Source of the DNA: Chthoniobacteraceae bacterium
GTDB lineage: Bacteria; Verrucomicrobiota; Verrucomicrobiia; Chthoniobacterales; Chthoniobacteraceae
Direction of reading: 5' to 3'
Assembly (NCBI GenBank): GCA_028293625.1
Contig: JAQGOL010000022.1
Coordinates: 34,131 to 98,130, forward strand
DNA length: 64,000 nt
Shown: positions 35,239 to 44,349 of the stretch, in pieces
Layout of the letters: the number at the start of each line of letters is the position of its first letter
How positions within the stretch are numbered: position 1 is the stretch's first letter
Notes under the pieces: model-generated
Database searches by the model: none
What the model was told of the DNA's origin: nothing
Seen by the model: the letters and a program-made list of their open reading frames with translations, nothing else
Program-made: the position numbers and the translations under genes

Positions 35239-35835
35239 CTAGTGCCCCGCCTTTCGCTCGGGTTGAGGGTCGTAACCGACAAGCAGAGCGAGGTAATTCA
35301 AAAAGAAGAAAAACAACGGCGAAATAAGCGCGGCAATGAGTCCCGCTCCACCGATCCGCCACCAGACTTCCTGATTGAAAACAAAAGTCAGCGGCTGCCT
35401 TCGCACGCTGATCATCACAAACTCTGCAAAAACGATCGCCGAGGTGCAGAGCCCGCTTAAGAGACAATGAATCTCCCAGCGGCCCCGTTGGAAAAGCGGC
35501 CGAAATCCGCTCATGATCGCCCCCAGCGCGGCATAAAGCAGGACCGACCAGCCAAGGGCGACTTCAAAGCCTGCTTTGGTTTGCTGGGTGCAGAGCGCGT
35601 CCCACATCAGGCCACCCGCGAATGCGAGTGCGAGCATTCCCCAGACGGGCATGGCGAGCGCGCCATAAAACATAATGATCGGCATCAGCATGACCCGCGC
35701 CCCAAACGGCTGGATCGGCCCAATGAAATGCTGCACGACCACGGAAAGGAACATGCTTGCAAGAAGAACGAGGAAAAAAATCATCGTGCGTAAATCGGGC
35801 TGGAAAACGCTTTTTTCAAGTGGCCTTTGCGACAC
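35239..35835 (-). CDS. mreD: Rod shape-determining protein MreD-like
   Basis: About 198 residues from a GTG at 35835; an internal ATG at 35784 would remove 17 cytoplasmic residues and is also possible. It is a very hydrophobic protein with five or six predicted membrane spans (MIFFLVLLASMFLSVVV, VMLMPIIMFYGALAM, MLALAFAGGLMWDAL and others). Sequence identity signals for MreD are weak, as is usual, but position between mreC and mrdA settles the call. It supports the Rod complex in the inner membrane. Confidence 0.82.
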   Translation of the reverse strand: MSQRPLEKSVFQPDLRTMIFFLVLLASMFLSVVVQHFIGPIQPFGARVMLMPIIMFYGALAMPVWGMLALAFAGGLMWDALCTQQTKAGFEVALGWSVLLYAALGAIMSGFRPLFQRGRWEIHCLLSGLCTSAIVFAEFVMISVRRQPLTFVFNQEVWWRIGGAGLIAALISPLFFFFLNYLALLVGYDPQPERKAGH

Positions 35836-35898
35836 AAAGCCAGACGCCGAAAACCAACGTCCGCGCGCTTTTTGAAAATGGAAGATTGGAAGCCGGCT

Positions 35899-36711
35899 TC
35901 ATTTGCTGTTCCCGACCACCACAAACACATCTTGAATGGTGGAAAGATCAACCGCCGGGACAATGGTCGCGTATCCAACCAGCGGCCCGATTTTGAACTC
36001 CTTGATGACTCCGATAAAAACGCCGGCCGGAAACACACCGCCGCTTCCCGAGCTGTTGACCCGCTGGCCGGATTTCAAATTGGCCTGGCGCGAAAGATAA
36101 TTGAGCCCAAGGACCGGCTGGGAGATCTGCGAGGTGCGCTCGCCACTCACAATCCCCTGCTCGCGCGTCCCTTCCACGGATGCCGCAACGCTGCAATTCT
36201 CATCCGAGATGAGAAGGACCGTTGAGTAATGGTCGGAGACAACCTGCGTTTTTCCAACGAGCCCTTCCTCGGTAAGGACCGGCATGTCCGGCTTAATCCC
36301 TTCCTCTGAACCGCGGTCAATCGTGATGAAATTATACCAGCTGGAGGGATCGTGGGCGATGATCTGCGCGGGCATCAGCTGAAAAACAGCCCGCTCTTGA
36401 TAACCGATCGCATTGCGCAGCCGGCTGTTCTCGGCTTCAAGCCCCCTCAAAGTCTGGTTGGTGGCGCTCAGCTCCTTATTGGAAATAACCAGCCGCTTAT
36501 TGTCGTCCTCAAGCTGGTTGAGCGTCTTGAGTCCCTCGCGAAACGCCGTGTATTGACGCTCCAGGGAGGAGCCGCGTTTAAGGAACGGCGCGATAATGCC
36601 AAGAAATCCTGATTGCACCCGTTGCACGCCGCGAGGGCTTACAAAGGTAAACAATGCGATCACCGCCACGGCGAATAATGTAACGGCAATGATGTTTGCT
36701 CGCTGCTTCAT
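35899..36711 (-). CDS. mreC: Rod shape-determining protein MreC
   Basis: A 270-residue protein with one N-terminal membrane helix (IIAVTLFAVAVIALFTFV), a coiled coil (~65-100, many Leu/Glu/Asn heptads), and the double beta-barrel periplasmic domain (AQIIAHDPSSWYNFITIDRGSE then GLVGKTQVVSDHYS). The D-P-S-S-W-Y-x-x-x-x-I-D-R-G-S motif is diagnostic. MreC bridges MreB and PBP2. It is 103 bp after mreB and 63 bp before mreD. Confidence 0.94.
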   Translation of the reverse strand: MKQRANIIAVTLFAVAVIALFTFVSPRGVQRVQSGFLGIIAPFLKRGSSLERQYTAFREGLKTLNQLEDDNKRLVISNKELSATNQTLRGLEAENSRLRNAIGYQERAVFQLMPAQIIAHDPSSWYNFITIDRGSEEGIKPDMPVLTEEGLVGKTQVVSDHYSTVLLISDENCSVAASVEGTREQGIVSGERTSQISQPVLGLNYLSRQANLKSGQRVNSSGSGGVFPAGVFIGVIKEFKIGPLVGYATIVPAVDLSTIQDVFVVVGNSK

Positions 36712-36814
36712 CGCACGTCAGGTTGAGAGATCTCTTGCGTTCGCGCCGCCCCGATGTGACGGGTTTTCCCCTGCAGATCGCGACGCCCGGAATTGGCTCA
36801 TTGCGCCGGTCAAT

Positions 36815-37861
36815 TTAAGTGTTCCAGCGCGAATCACTCGTGGAAACCTGGCGCAGGAACTTGATCTCGCTCAACGCGCGACCCGTTCCCTCGGCCACCG
36901 CACTCAACGGATCTTCCGCCACGTGCACCGGCAACCCGGTTTCCTCCGCCAGCAAACGATCGAGCCCGCGCAGAAGCGCGCCGCCGCCGGCCAGCACCAA
37001 GCCGCGGTCCACAAGATCGGCGCTTAACTCGGGCGGACAACGCTCCAAAGTAACGCGGACCGAATCGACGATGGTGGAAATCGGCTCAAGAAGCGCCTCG
37101 CGAACTTCCTGCGAAGTAATCGTGAGCGTTTTGGGAAGTCCCGCCACCAGGTCGCGGCCTTTGACCTCCATCGTAGTCTCTTTTTCAATCGGATAGGCGC
37201 TTCCGATCTTGATCTTGATGTCCTCGGCCGTCCGCTCGCCGATCATCAAATTGTAGGCGCGCTTCATGTATTGCATGATCGCTTCGTCAAGTTCGTCGCC
37301 GGCCACCCGCACGCTTCGGCTGAAGACGATGCCCGAAAGCGAGATCAACGCCACCTCAGTCGTGCCACCGCCGATATCGATAATCATGTTGCCGGCCGCA
37401 TCCTGCACCGGCAGGCCACATCCGATCGCCGCCGCCATCGGCTCCTCAATCAGATGCACTTCGCGCGCCCCGGCGTGAAGGGCCGATTCCTTGACCGCGC
37501 GTTTTTCCACCTCGGTGATCCCTGAGGGGACGGCGATCACGACGCGCGGACGGGGCCGGAAAAAGGTCCGCTTTCCATGCACTTTTTGGATGAAGTGCCG
37601 AAGCATCGCCTCCGTGATCTCAAAGTCGGCGATCACGCCATCTTTGAGGGGACGAATGGCCACGATATTGCCGGGCGTGCGCCCGAGCATGCGTTTGGCT
37701 TCGTCGCCCACGGAAAGCACCCGGTTGGTTCCTGCCTGAACCGCAACCACGGAGGGCTCCCGGAGCACGATTCCGTGATCCTTTACATAAACGAGTGTGT
37801 TCGCTGTCCCTAAATCAATACCAATATCGTTCGAGAACAGACCGAAAAGTCCATTAAACAT
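36815..37861 (-). CDS. mreB: Rod shape-determining actin homologue MreB
   Basis: A 348-residue bacterial actin. It starts [25 protein letters not shown] with the phosphate-1 loop DLGTANT; the phosphate-2 loop is DIGGGTTE and the adenosine loop GGGALLRG. Length and motifs are standard for MreB, which forms membrane-bound filaments that steer elongation. It opens the mreB-mreC-mreD-mrdA-rng run, and is preceded by a 269-bp leader. Confidence 0.97.
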   Translation of the reverse strand: MFNGLFGLFSNDIGIDLGTANTLVYVKDHGIVLREPSVVAVQAGTNRVLSVGDEAKRMLGRTPGNIVAIRPLKDGVIADFEITEAMLRHFIQKVHGKRTFFRPRPRVVIAVPSGITEVEKRAVKESALHAGAREVHLIEEPMAAAIGCGLPVQDAAGNMIIDIGGGTTEVALISLSGIVFSRSVRVAGDELDEAIMQYMKRAYNLMIGERTAEDIKIKIGSAYPIEKETTMEVKGRDLVAGLPKTLTITSQEVREALLEPISTIVDSVRVTLERCPPELSADLVDRGLVLAGGGALLRGLDRLLAEETGLPVHVAEDPLSAVAEGTGRALSEIKFLRQVSTSDSRWNT

Positions 37862-38130
37862 TCAAAATTACCTTTACTATGTGTCGTAGTTGACGCTGCG
37901 GTTTTTTTGGGGGGATGCTGGTGGTGCGGGATTTGTCGATCTCCCGCGGAAAATTGGCCACTACCCGCTAAAAGTGCCCATACTTAGGGTTTGCTTCGGG
38001 GCAGCGTCAAAAGAATTCGCGGCCCCGGGCGATTCCCGTTGCCCGGCTTTGCCTTTGAAAAAGGGCGTCCACCCACGCACACCCGCTTTTCGAGCCGATC
38101 GGCGGCTCATGAGATTTTGTTTCACGGCGA
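37862..38130. promoter_or_regulatory. mreB leader with a long-range inverted repeat
   Basis: The 269-bp region between gatB and mreB (both minus). TTGACGCTGC at 37890-37899 and its exact complement GCAGCGTCAA at 38001-38010 form a 10-bp inverted repeat spaced by 101 bp. On the mreB transcript the two arms could pair and enclose a folded leader; alternatively the copies could be paired operator sites. On the minus strand the upstream copy also reads as a TTGACG promoter -35 box. Confidence 0.35.
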
Positions 38131-39591
38131 TTATCCGGCGAGTTTCACCGCTAGGATTTCGTTCACCACGGCCGGATTCGCTTTTCCCTGGGAAAGCTTG
38201 ATCACCTGCCCCTTCAGGAAGTTGATCGACTGCTGTTTGCCAGCCTTGTATTCGGCCACCGCCTTGGGATTCGCCTCGATGACTTGCAGACAAAGCGCCT
38301 CGATCAGCCCGGTGTCGCTTTCCTGTTTGAGCCCTTTTTCCTCCACGATCTGCAACGCGCTCTTTCCGCTTTCAAACATCGCAGCGAAGACTTCCTTCCC
38401 CTGCTTGGTGCTGATCTTCCCCTCATCGAGCAAATTGATCAGTTCATCGAGGGTATGGGCCGAAATGGGCGATTGCGCGACTCCCAGACCCGCGTTGGCC
38501 AGGGCGCTCAGCAAATCGTTAATGATCCAGTTGGCGACGTTCTTGGGCTTTTTTGCCCCCTTGGCCGCCGCATCGAAATAATCGGCCAGCGCCGCGTCGC
38601 CCACCAGGACGTTCGCGTCATATTCGGTCACCCCGAAGCTTGCGACAAAGCGTTCCCGCTTTTCCGCCGGCAATTCAGGACGCCGGGCGCGCACTTCGTC
38701 CATAAAAACGCGGGTATCGACCGGGAGCAGATCCGGATCGGGAAAATAACGGTAATCCTGGGACGATTCCTTGACGCGCATCTGGAAAGTCTGACCGGCG
38801 GCATCATCCCAGCGGCGGGTCGATTGCACGAGCGTTTCGCCGCGGGCCAGCGCTTCCTTCTGACGCTCGATTTCATAAGCAACGGCCCGGCGCACACCGC
38901 TGATCGAGTTCATGTTTTTAATCTCAATCTTGGTGCCGAGCTCCGACTGGCCTTCCGGGCGCACCGAGATGTTGCAGTCGCATCGCAGCTGCCCTTTTTC
39001 CATGTCGGCATCGCTCACGCCGCCGTAAATGAGGATCTGCTGAAGGGCCGTCAGATACGCGAACGCTTCTTCCGGCGAATCGATATTGGGTTCGCTGACA
39101 ATTTCCATGAGCGGAGTGCCCGCCCGGTTAAAGTCAATCCCGCTTGAACTCTCAAAATGCGTGCTCTTGGCAACATCTTCCTCAAGATGAATCCGGACCA
39201 GGCGCACCGATTTACCCGGACTGACGATGCTCTTTTGCGCATCTTTTGGATACGCAAACTCGTGCAAGGGGACCGCGCCGCCCACGCAGATCGGCTCGTC
39301 AAATTGCGTGATCTGGTAGTTCTTGGGCATGTCCGGGTAGAAGTAATTTTTCCGGTCAAACTTGCAGATGTCCGGCACCTCGCATCCGAGCATGAGCCCG
39401 GTCAGCGCCGTCATTTTGAGCGCATCGACATTCATCACCGGCAAGGCGCCCGGGTAACCGAGGCAAATCGGGCAGGTGTGCTGGTTGGGACCCGCGCCAA
39501 ATTCAACAGGGCAGCCGCAGAACATTTTACTGCGCGTGTGCAGCTGCACGTGCACTTCGAGGCCGATGGTCGGTAAGTATTTCGTGGACAT
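38131..39591 (-). CDS. gatB: Aspartyl/glutamyl-tRNA(Asn/Gln) amidotransferase subunit B
   Basis: A 486-residue protein. The family hallmarks are G-L-E-V-H-V-Q-L, C-x-C-P-V-E-F (zinc site with C-P-I-C-L), Y-P-G-A-L-P-V-x-N, and R-K-N-Y-F-Y-P-D-M-P-K-N-Y-Q-I-T-Q-F, with the C-terminal YqeY-like tail domain (GKISTKQGKEVFAAM). With GatA and GatC it transamidates Glu-tRNA(Gln) and/or Asp-tRNA(Asn). gatA and gatC are not in the window. It lies 31 bp downstream of the cvpA-like gene. Confidence 0.97.
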   Translation of the reverse strand: MSTKYLPTIGLEVHVQLHTRSKMFCGCPVEFGAGPNQHTCPICLGYPGALPVMNVDALKMTALTGLMLGCEVPDICKFDRKNYFYPDMPKNYQITQFDEPICVGGAVPLHEFAYPKDAQKSIVSPGKSVRLVRIHLEEDVAKSTHFESSSGIDFNRAGTPLMEIVSEPNIDSPEEAFAYLTALQQILIYGGVSDADMEKGQLRCDCNISVRPEGQSELGTKIEIKNMNSISGVRRAVAYEIERQKEALARGETLVQSTRRWDDAAGQTFQMRVKESSQDYRYFPDPDLLPVDTRVFMDEVRARRPELPAEKRERFVASFGVTEYDANVLVGDAALADYFDAAAKGAKKPKNVANWIINDLLSALANAGLGVAQSPISAHTLDELINLLDEGKISTKQGKEVFAAMFESGKSALQIVEEKGLKQESDTGLIEALCLQVIEANPKAVAEYKAGKQQSINFLKGQVIKLSQGKANPAVVNEILAVKLAG

Positions 39592-39622
39592 TAAAATTTA
39601 GGGACTGGTGGCAACTTTGTGG

Positions 39623-40501
39623 CTAGTGTCGGCCGGGCACGGGATCCCGGTTCTCCGGCTTGGAGATGGCGTAATCAAGCGCTTTTTCAATATCGAACTT
39701 ACCGATCAACGCCACGATCTCCGGGTCGTTGACGGCTTTCACAATCTGTTCATTTCTCAACAACCCCATGAAATCGCGGTTCAGCATGTCGCGCATGATC
39801 GCCGGGTCCTTCTGCAAGGCCGCGATCCGGGCATTCTGAATAAGAGGCTTGATTCCTGGATAAGCGAGGAACCGGTTCATCGCCTGCTCGTTGGAGAGCA
39901 TCTGCATTGTCTTGCCAAGGGTCGCGTAAATCTTCTCCGGAATGGGATCAACCCGTTCCGCAATCGCCCCGGATGAACCGTGCTCAAATGACTCTTTGAT
40001 CGATACAACGCCGCGGACCCACGCCGGTTCCGGAGCAGGCCGCGCGCGATGTTCGGATACCGCTGGATGTTGCCGGTTGTTTCCCGCGATCGTCCCCAGC
40101 AACCGGATCAGAAGAAACAAGACCCAGACGTTGATCAATCCGAAAACCGCGCCCAATACGGCTCCCATTGCGCCATACCCGAAGCGCACCACGCCAATGC
40201 TTTGCTGGGAGGTATTTTTAAAAATCAGGGACGAGAACCCCGTAAGCACCAAGTAAACCACCGATCCGATTAAAGCGCCGCCGATCACGCTGAGAACCAG
40301 GTCCGGCATTCCCAGCGGTTTTAAAAACGGAACCAGTAATCGGCCTCCGAAGAACGCGGAAGCATAAGCAGAGGCAAGCGACACGATCGTGACGATTTGC
40401 CGCACCGGCCCACGCTTCCACCCACGCCATGTTTGCAACAGCACAACGACCGCCGAAACGGCGAAAAATATCGGCTGCCACACTTCGGATGTCTCGAGCA
40501 T
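39623..40501 (-). CDS. CvpA-like membrane protein
   Basis: About 292 residues from ATG 40501, five bp after the aroC stop; the longer in-frame start (40630) lies inside aroC. Three to four membrane helices occupy residues ~8-140 (PIFFAVSAVVVLLQTWRGWKRG, then IVSLASAYASAFFGGRLLVPF, LVLSVIGGALIGSVVYLVLTG, AVLGAVFGLINVWVLFLLI), matching CvpA/colicin V production proteins. The C-terminal ~120 residues are soluble and helical, with no family I recognise. Function in the envelope is unclear. It is part of the LysM-accA-aroC-cvpA-gatB run. Confidence 0.8.
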   Translation of the reverse strand: MLETSEVWQPIFFAVSAVVVLLQTWRGWKRGPVRQIVTIVSLASAYASAFFGGRLLVPFLKPLGMPDLVLSVIGGALIGSVVYLVLTGFSSLIFKNTSQQSIGVVRFGYGAMGAVLGAVFGLINVWVLFLLIRLLGTIAGNNRQHPAVSEHRARPAPEPAWVRGVVSIKESFEHGSSGAIAERVDPIPEKIYATLGKTMQMLSNEQAMNRFLAYPGIKPLIQNARIAALQKDPAIMRDMLNRDFMGLLRNEQIVKAVNDPEIVALIGKFDIEKALDYAISKPENRDPVPGRH

Positions 40502-40506
40502 CGGCT

Positions 40507-41619
40507 CTAAACCGTGGTCAGCGATCCATAATCGGTGAGGCCGCATTGCGCCCGCTGCCGCAATGCATGGTCGCAAAGCACCAACGTGGCCATCGCCTCC
40601 ACCATCGGCACCGCGCGCGGCAGCACACACGGATCATGCCGGCCGCGCGCCTTGAGCTCGGTCTCTTCGCCGGCATCGGTCACGGTCTGCTGCGCATGAA
40701 AAATCGTGGCCGTCGGCTTGAAAGCGACCCGGAAAAAAATCGTTTCGCCGTTGGTAATTCCGCCCTGGATCCCGCCGGACCGGTTGCTCGTCGTGCGCAC
40801 TTTTCCTTCACGCATCACAAAGGGATCATTGTGCTCGGAGCCGCGTTGTTTGGCGCCTGAAAAGCCGGAACCGATCTCAAAACCTTTCGTGGCCGGCAGG
40901 CTCATCATCGCCTTGGCCAGTTCAGCTTCGAGCTTATCGAAAACCGGTTCGCCGAGCCCCGGCGGCACATTGCGCACCGCGCATTCAATGATGCCTCCGA
41001 CCGAGTCCCCTTCCCCGCGGACCTCCTTGATAAACTCAATCATTCGCGCCGCCACCACAGGATCGGGGCATCGCACGATATTGGCTTCCACTTGCGCTGT
41101 CGTCACCGTTTCCGGATCAACGCTTGCCTCAATTGCATGGATCGTTTTGACGTACGCCACGATTTCAAGAGCGGGAAAAAGCTTTTTAAGCACCTTCTTC
41201 GCCACGGCGGCCGCAGCGACCCGTCCGATTGTCTCCCGGGCCGAAGCGCGTCCGCCGCCCTGCCAGTTGCGGATCCCGTATTTGGCCTGGTAAGTGTAAT
41301 CCGCGTGCGAAGGACGAAATGCCGTCGCCATCTCTTTATAAGATTCAGGCCGCGCATCCTTGTTGACTACGGAAATGCAAATCGGGGTGCCAAGCGTTTT
41401 GCCTTCAAAAACACCGGAGGAGATCCGGCAGATATCGGCCTCGGCACGCGGCGTTACAATCTCGCTTTGCCCCGGCTTGCGCCGGTCAAGATCGCCCTGG
41501 ATATCGGCCTCCGAGAGTTCAATCAACGGCGGACAGCCATCAATCACCACCCCAACGCCTCCACCATGGGATTCCCCCCAGGTGCTAATTCGAAATACGT
41601 GACCAAACTGACTCGACAT
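40507..41619 (-). CDS. aroC: Chorismate synthase
   Basis: A 370-residue protein. The three family signatures are visible: [17 protein letters not shown] near residue 15, [15 protein letters not shown] near 125 and the C-terminal [13 protein letters not shown] near 290. It eliminates phosphate from EPSP to give chorismate, using reduced FMN. It lies 65 bp downstream of accA. Confidence 0.97.
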   Translation of the reverse strand: MSSQFGHVFRISTWGESHGGGVGVVIDGCPPLIELSEADIQGDLDRRKPGQSEIVTPRAEADICRISSGVFEGKTLGTPICISVVNKDARPESYKEMATAFRPSHADYTYQAKYGIRNWQGGGRASARETIGRVAAAAVAKKVLKKLFPALEIVAYVKTIHAIEASVDPETVTTAQVEANIVRCPDPVVAARMIEFIKEVRGEGDSVGGIIECAVRNVPPGLGEPVFDKLEAELAKAMMSLPATKGFEIGSGFSGAKQRGSEHNDPFVMREGKVRTTSNRSGGIQGGITNGETIFFRVAFKPTATIFHAQQTVTDAGEETELKARGRHDPCVLPRAVPMVEAMATLVLCDHALRQRAQCGLTDYGSLTTV

Positions 41620-41684
41620 GATTGCCCGACGCTAAAGGCCGCCGCGTCAGGTGACAAGTGAAGTCGCCCCGTTTATCGACCTTC

Positions 41685-42656
41685 TCATCCCATCACCATG
41701 TCATCCGCAAATTCGCCGATTCGGCGGAACTTGGCATAACGCTGGGCGAGCAGTTCGTCTTTTGAAAGCTGGCTGAGCTCGTCGAGATTGCGCGTCACAG
41801 CGGCAGCCAGGCTTTCGATCGCGGCCGGATGATCGTGATGCGCGCCCCCAAATGGCTCGGGCACGATCTCATCGACAATTTTAAGATCAAGAAGATCGCG
41901 AGCCGTCAGCTTGAGCGCAGCGGCCGCTTCCGGCGCGTGCTTGCGATGCTTCCAAAGAATGGCGGCGCAACCTTCCGGGCTGATCACCGAATAATAGGCG
42001 TTCTCCAAAATAAGGACACGATCCGCCACTCCGATTCCGAGCGCCCCGCCCGACCCGCCTTCCCCGATCACCACCGAGACGATCGGGGTTTCAAGCACCA
42101 TCATTTCACGAAGGTTCACCGCGATGGCTTCCGAAATGTGCCGCTCCTCGGAACCGATTCCAGGATACGCGCCGGGAGTATCGATCAAGGCCACAAAAGG
42201 AAGGGTGAACTTCTCAGCCATTTTCATCAGACGCAGCGCCTTGCGATATCCCTCCGGGTTGGCGCAGCCAAAATTGCGTTTGATGTTCTCCTTCAAGTCG
42301 CGCCCTTTCTGGTGGCCAACCACGACGCAGCGGTGATCCCCGATGGAGGCAAGTCCGCCAGGCATCGCGCGGTCATCGGCAAAAAGCCGGTCGCCGTGCA
42401 ATTCGATAAAATCTGAGAAGGCGAACTGAAGGTAATCGAGCGAGTAGGGCCTGGAAGGATGACGCGCGATCTGGACCCGTTCCCAGGCGGTCAGATTTTC
42501 ATAAACGCTGCGCTTGGTTTCCTCAATCTTGACTTCCATCCTGCGGACTTCGGAATCGAGATTGATATCGTTGGCGCGGGAATGCTGCCTGAGTTCGGCC
42601 AGCTTTGCCTCCAGTTCAATGATCGGCTTTTCAAATTCCAAGGGGTGCAAGTTCAT
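41685..42656 (-). CDS. accA: Acetyl-CoA carboxylase carboxyltransferase subunit alpha
   Basis: A 323-residue protein with the N-terminal helical segment (FEKPIIELEAKLAEL) and carboxyltransferase core: H-P-x-R-P-Y-S-L-D-Y, GHQKGRDLKENIKRNFG, T-P-G-A-Y-P-G-I-G-S-E-E-R and I-G-E-G-G-S-G-G-A-L-G-I-G. The last two motifs form the oxyanion and CoA pocket. With AccD it transfers carboxybiotin to acetyl-CoA, starting fatty acid synthesis. It follows the LysM gene by 36 bp. Confidence 0.97.
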   Translation of the reverse strand: MNLHPLEFEKPIIELEAKLAELRQHSRANDINLDSEVRRMEVKIEETKRSVYENLTAWERVQIARHPSRPYSLDYLQFAFSDFIELHGDRLFADDRAMPGGLASIGDHRCVVVGHQKGRDLKENIKRNFGCANPEGYRKALRLMKMAEKFTLPFVALIDTPGAYPGIGSEERHISEAIAVNLREMMVLETPIVSVVIGEGGSGGALGIGVADRVLILENAYYSVISPEGCAAILWKHRKHAPEAAAALKLTARDLLDLKIVDEIVPEPFGGAHHDHPAAIESLAAAVTRNLDELSQLSKDELLAQRYAKFRRIGEFADDMVMG

Positions 42657-42692
42657 CAGGCAAAAAAGAAATGGGCAAAAGGTGGCGGCTGT

Positions 42693-43565
42693 TTACTGCT
42701 CAATGGTGACTGGATCGCCTTTGCGGAGCAAGGCGGCGAGTTCTTCCATGTGCTCGGGCGCTAAACCAAGGCCGGTCGGTGGCTTGTGGGGCTTCAAACC
42801 GCTCTCCGGATCGGGATCCGAGTAAAGGGTACTGCCGGGCACATTGGAAACAATCCAGTGCGCAGCACTTTCATATTCCTTTTCGGCAAAGGTAACGCGC
42901 TGGCCGGCGGCGGCCCACGCGATTTTTTCACTCACTTTGCCAGCCAGCTTCTTCACCGGCGGCACGGCGGACGCCCCCTTCCTGGCCGGCACGGCATGCG
43001 GCACGGGCATGGTGCGAATCGGATATTGTTTAAAAAATTTCCCCCGATTGAAAAGCGTGACCAGCTTGGAGCGCTTGTTGATATTCATCGAAAATTCCCC
43101 GGTTGGCACAATCAGCTTCTGACCAATCCGCAACATCGTACTTGAAAGCCGGTTGGAACGCATGATGAGCTCAGGGGTTGTTTTTAAACGACCGGCCACT
43201 TTGTTCAGCACGTCGCCGCTTTTTACCACATACTCTTCTTTCTCCGGAGCGCGCATCGGCGAAAGGAAGATCGTCGAGTTGATCCCGCCCAAACGATCCC
43301 GGGCATCTTCCAGCTTGCTCGACTGGGGGTTCTGTTCGATAAAATGCTCGAACGCCGTGCGTGCCTCAAAAAGATCTTTTCCTTTTTGAATCAACAGACA
43401 TTTCTCGAACTCCGGCAGGCTCGGATCCGGCGGCGGAGGCTCCGGCGGCATCGCCTGCTCCTCCTTTAACTCCTGATGCGGACGCAGGAAAAGTTCGTAT
43501 GTCCAGTAGGCGGCCGAGCCAAAAACACCAATGGCCAGCAGGAGAATGATAAAAGCTTTAACCAC
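42693..43565 (-). CDS. LysM-domain membrane-anchored protein
   Basis: About 290 residues from a GTG at 43565, which places the membrane helix (KAFIILLLAIGVFGSAAYW) right at the N-terminus; a further in-frame GTG at 43637 is possible. A Pro-rich stretch (MPPEPPPPDPS) and a TPR-like helix pair follow. The LysM domain at ~125-170 (EEYVVKSGDVLNKVAGRLKT, SNRLSSTMLRIGQKLIVP) binds peptidoglycan GlcNAc. The C-terminal part (SKLVTLFNRGKFFKQYPI) resembles the beginning of an L,D-transpeptidase/YkuD-like region but lacks its catalytic HxxxxxxxxxxxSxGC motif. Likely a cell-wall-binding anchor. Confidence 0.8.
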   Translation of the reverse strand: MVKAFIILLLAIGVFGSAAYWTYELFLRPHQELKEEQAMPPEPPPPDPSLPEFEKCLLIQKGKDLFEARTAFEHFIEQNPQSSKLEDARDRLGGINSTIFLSPMRAPEKEEYVVKSGDVLNKVAGRLKTTPELIMRSNRLSSTMLRIGQKLIVPTGEFSMNINKRSKLVTLFNRGKFFKQYPIRTMPVPHAVPARKGASAVPPVKKLAGKVSEKIAWAAAGQRVTFAEKEYESAAHWIVSNVPGSTLYSDPDPESGLKPHKPPTGLGLAPEHMEELAALLRKGDPVTIEQ

Positions 43566-43684
43566 GGGGTGGGGAGAAAAAAAGAGGGTTGGCCCAAAGC
43601 AGTAAAAAACCAAAATCGTGCCAGTTCTCCAGCGCACTCGTCTGCGCGGCGCCCGTTTCTTTAAATAAGCTGTCGCTCCACACC

Positions 43685-44209
43685 TTAAAAAAGGCCGCGC
43701 TTGCGGAAGTCATCCATGTTGCGCCCGGCGGATTCCTGGATCATATCCGCGGCGAATTTAAGGAGGCAGACCTCCCACCCTTCATCAACGCCCTGGATGA
43801 TGGCGCTTAGGGGATCTTCAGAGCGATCCACGGTTTCATTCAGCCGGGCGAGCACCTCAGTCATCGGACTGTGCACAACGGTATCGGTAAGCTGGGTTTT
43901 GCGGAACTGGAACTCGTACTTGAGAATCGCCATCTCCCGGGCGTTCTGCTGGAGCCAGCCAATGAACTCTTCGGCCCGGTCGCCAAAACCTTCCAGAAGC
44001 GTGCGCCGGATAAAACCCGGTGTTAAAATATGGGGCCGCTCAGCGTAAAGGTAGCCGTCCCGCACGCGCACCTGATTGGCCGAATCCATCAGTTCGGTTA
44101 CCAAATAAAAACGAAATCGCGTCGAGCCAAATGACTCGATGCGCTGGTCCGGAGCCCGCACCACGTGCGTGTTCTCAATTGCGTATTGGAAACTATCCTC
44201 ACTCAACAT
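43685..44209 (-). CDS. Conserved hypothetical protein, probably verrucomicrobial
   Basis: A 174-residue soluble protein that I do not recognise. It opens with SEDSFQYAIENTHVVRAPDQRIESFGSTRFRF, predicted beta-strands, then the helix-rich FIRRTLLEGFGDRAEEFIGWL and ILKYEFQFRKTQL, and ends with a helix (LLKFAADMIQESAGRNMDDFRKRGLF). Good codon statistics and the ATG start support a real gene. It lies upstream of the LysM gene on the same strand; a relationship is possible but the 47-120 bp gap leaves it open. Confidence 0.75.
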   Translation of the reverse strand: MLSEDSFQYAIENTHVVRAPDQRIESFGSTRFRFYLVTELMDSANQVRVRDGYLYAERPHILTPGFIRRTLLEGFGDRAEEFIGWLQQNAREMAILKYEFQFRKTQLTDTVVHSPMTEVLARLNETVDRSEDPLSAIIQGVDEGWEVCLLKFAADMIQESAGRNMDDFRKRGLF

Positions 44210-44310
44210 GCGGCGAAAATAATAAGGGGACGCCCTGAGGGTGCAATGATTGTTTTTACCCGATCGCTTTACACGGCCGCTCTGCTTAAAAGCTTTGACT
44301 CCCCCATTAG

Positions 44311-44348
44311 TTGTGGTATGGACGGCGAAATCCCCGCCCCCACCACAA
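44311..44348 (+). promoter_or_regulatory. Inverted repeat directly before nrdR
   Basis: TTGTGGT at 44311-44317 and ACCACAA at 44342-44348 form a perfect 7-bp inverted repeat ending one base before the nrdR ATG. In RNA it would enclose the translation start region. It does not match the usual NrdR box (ACACNATATATNGTGT type). Confidence 0.35.
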
Positions 44349-44349
44349 G

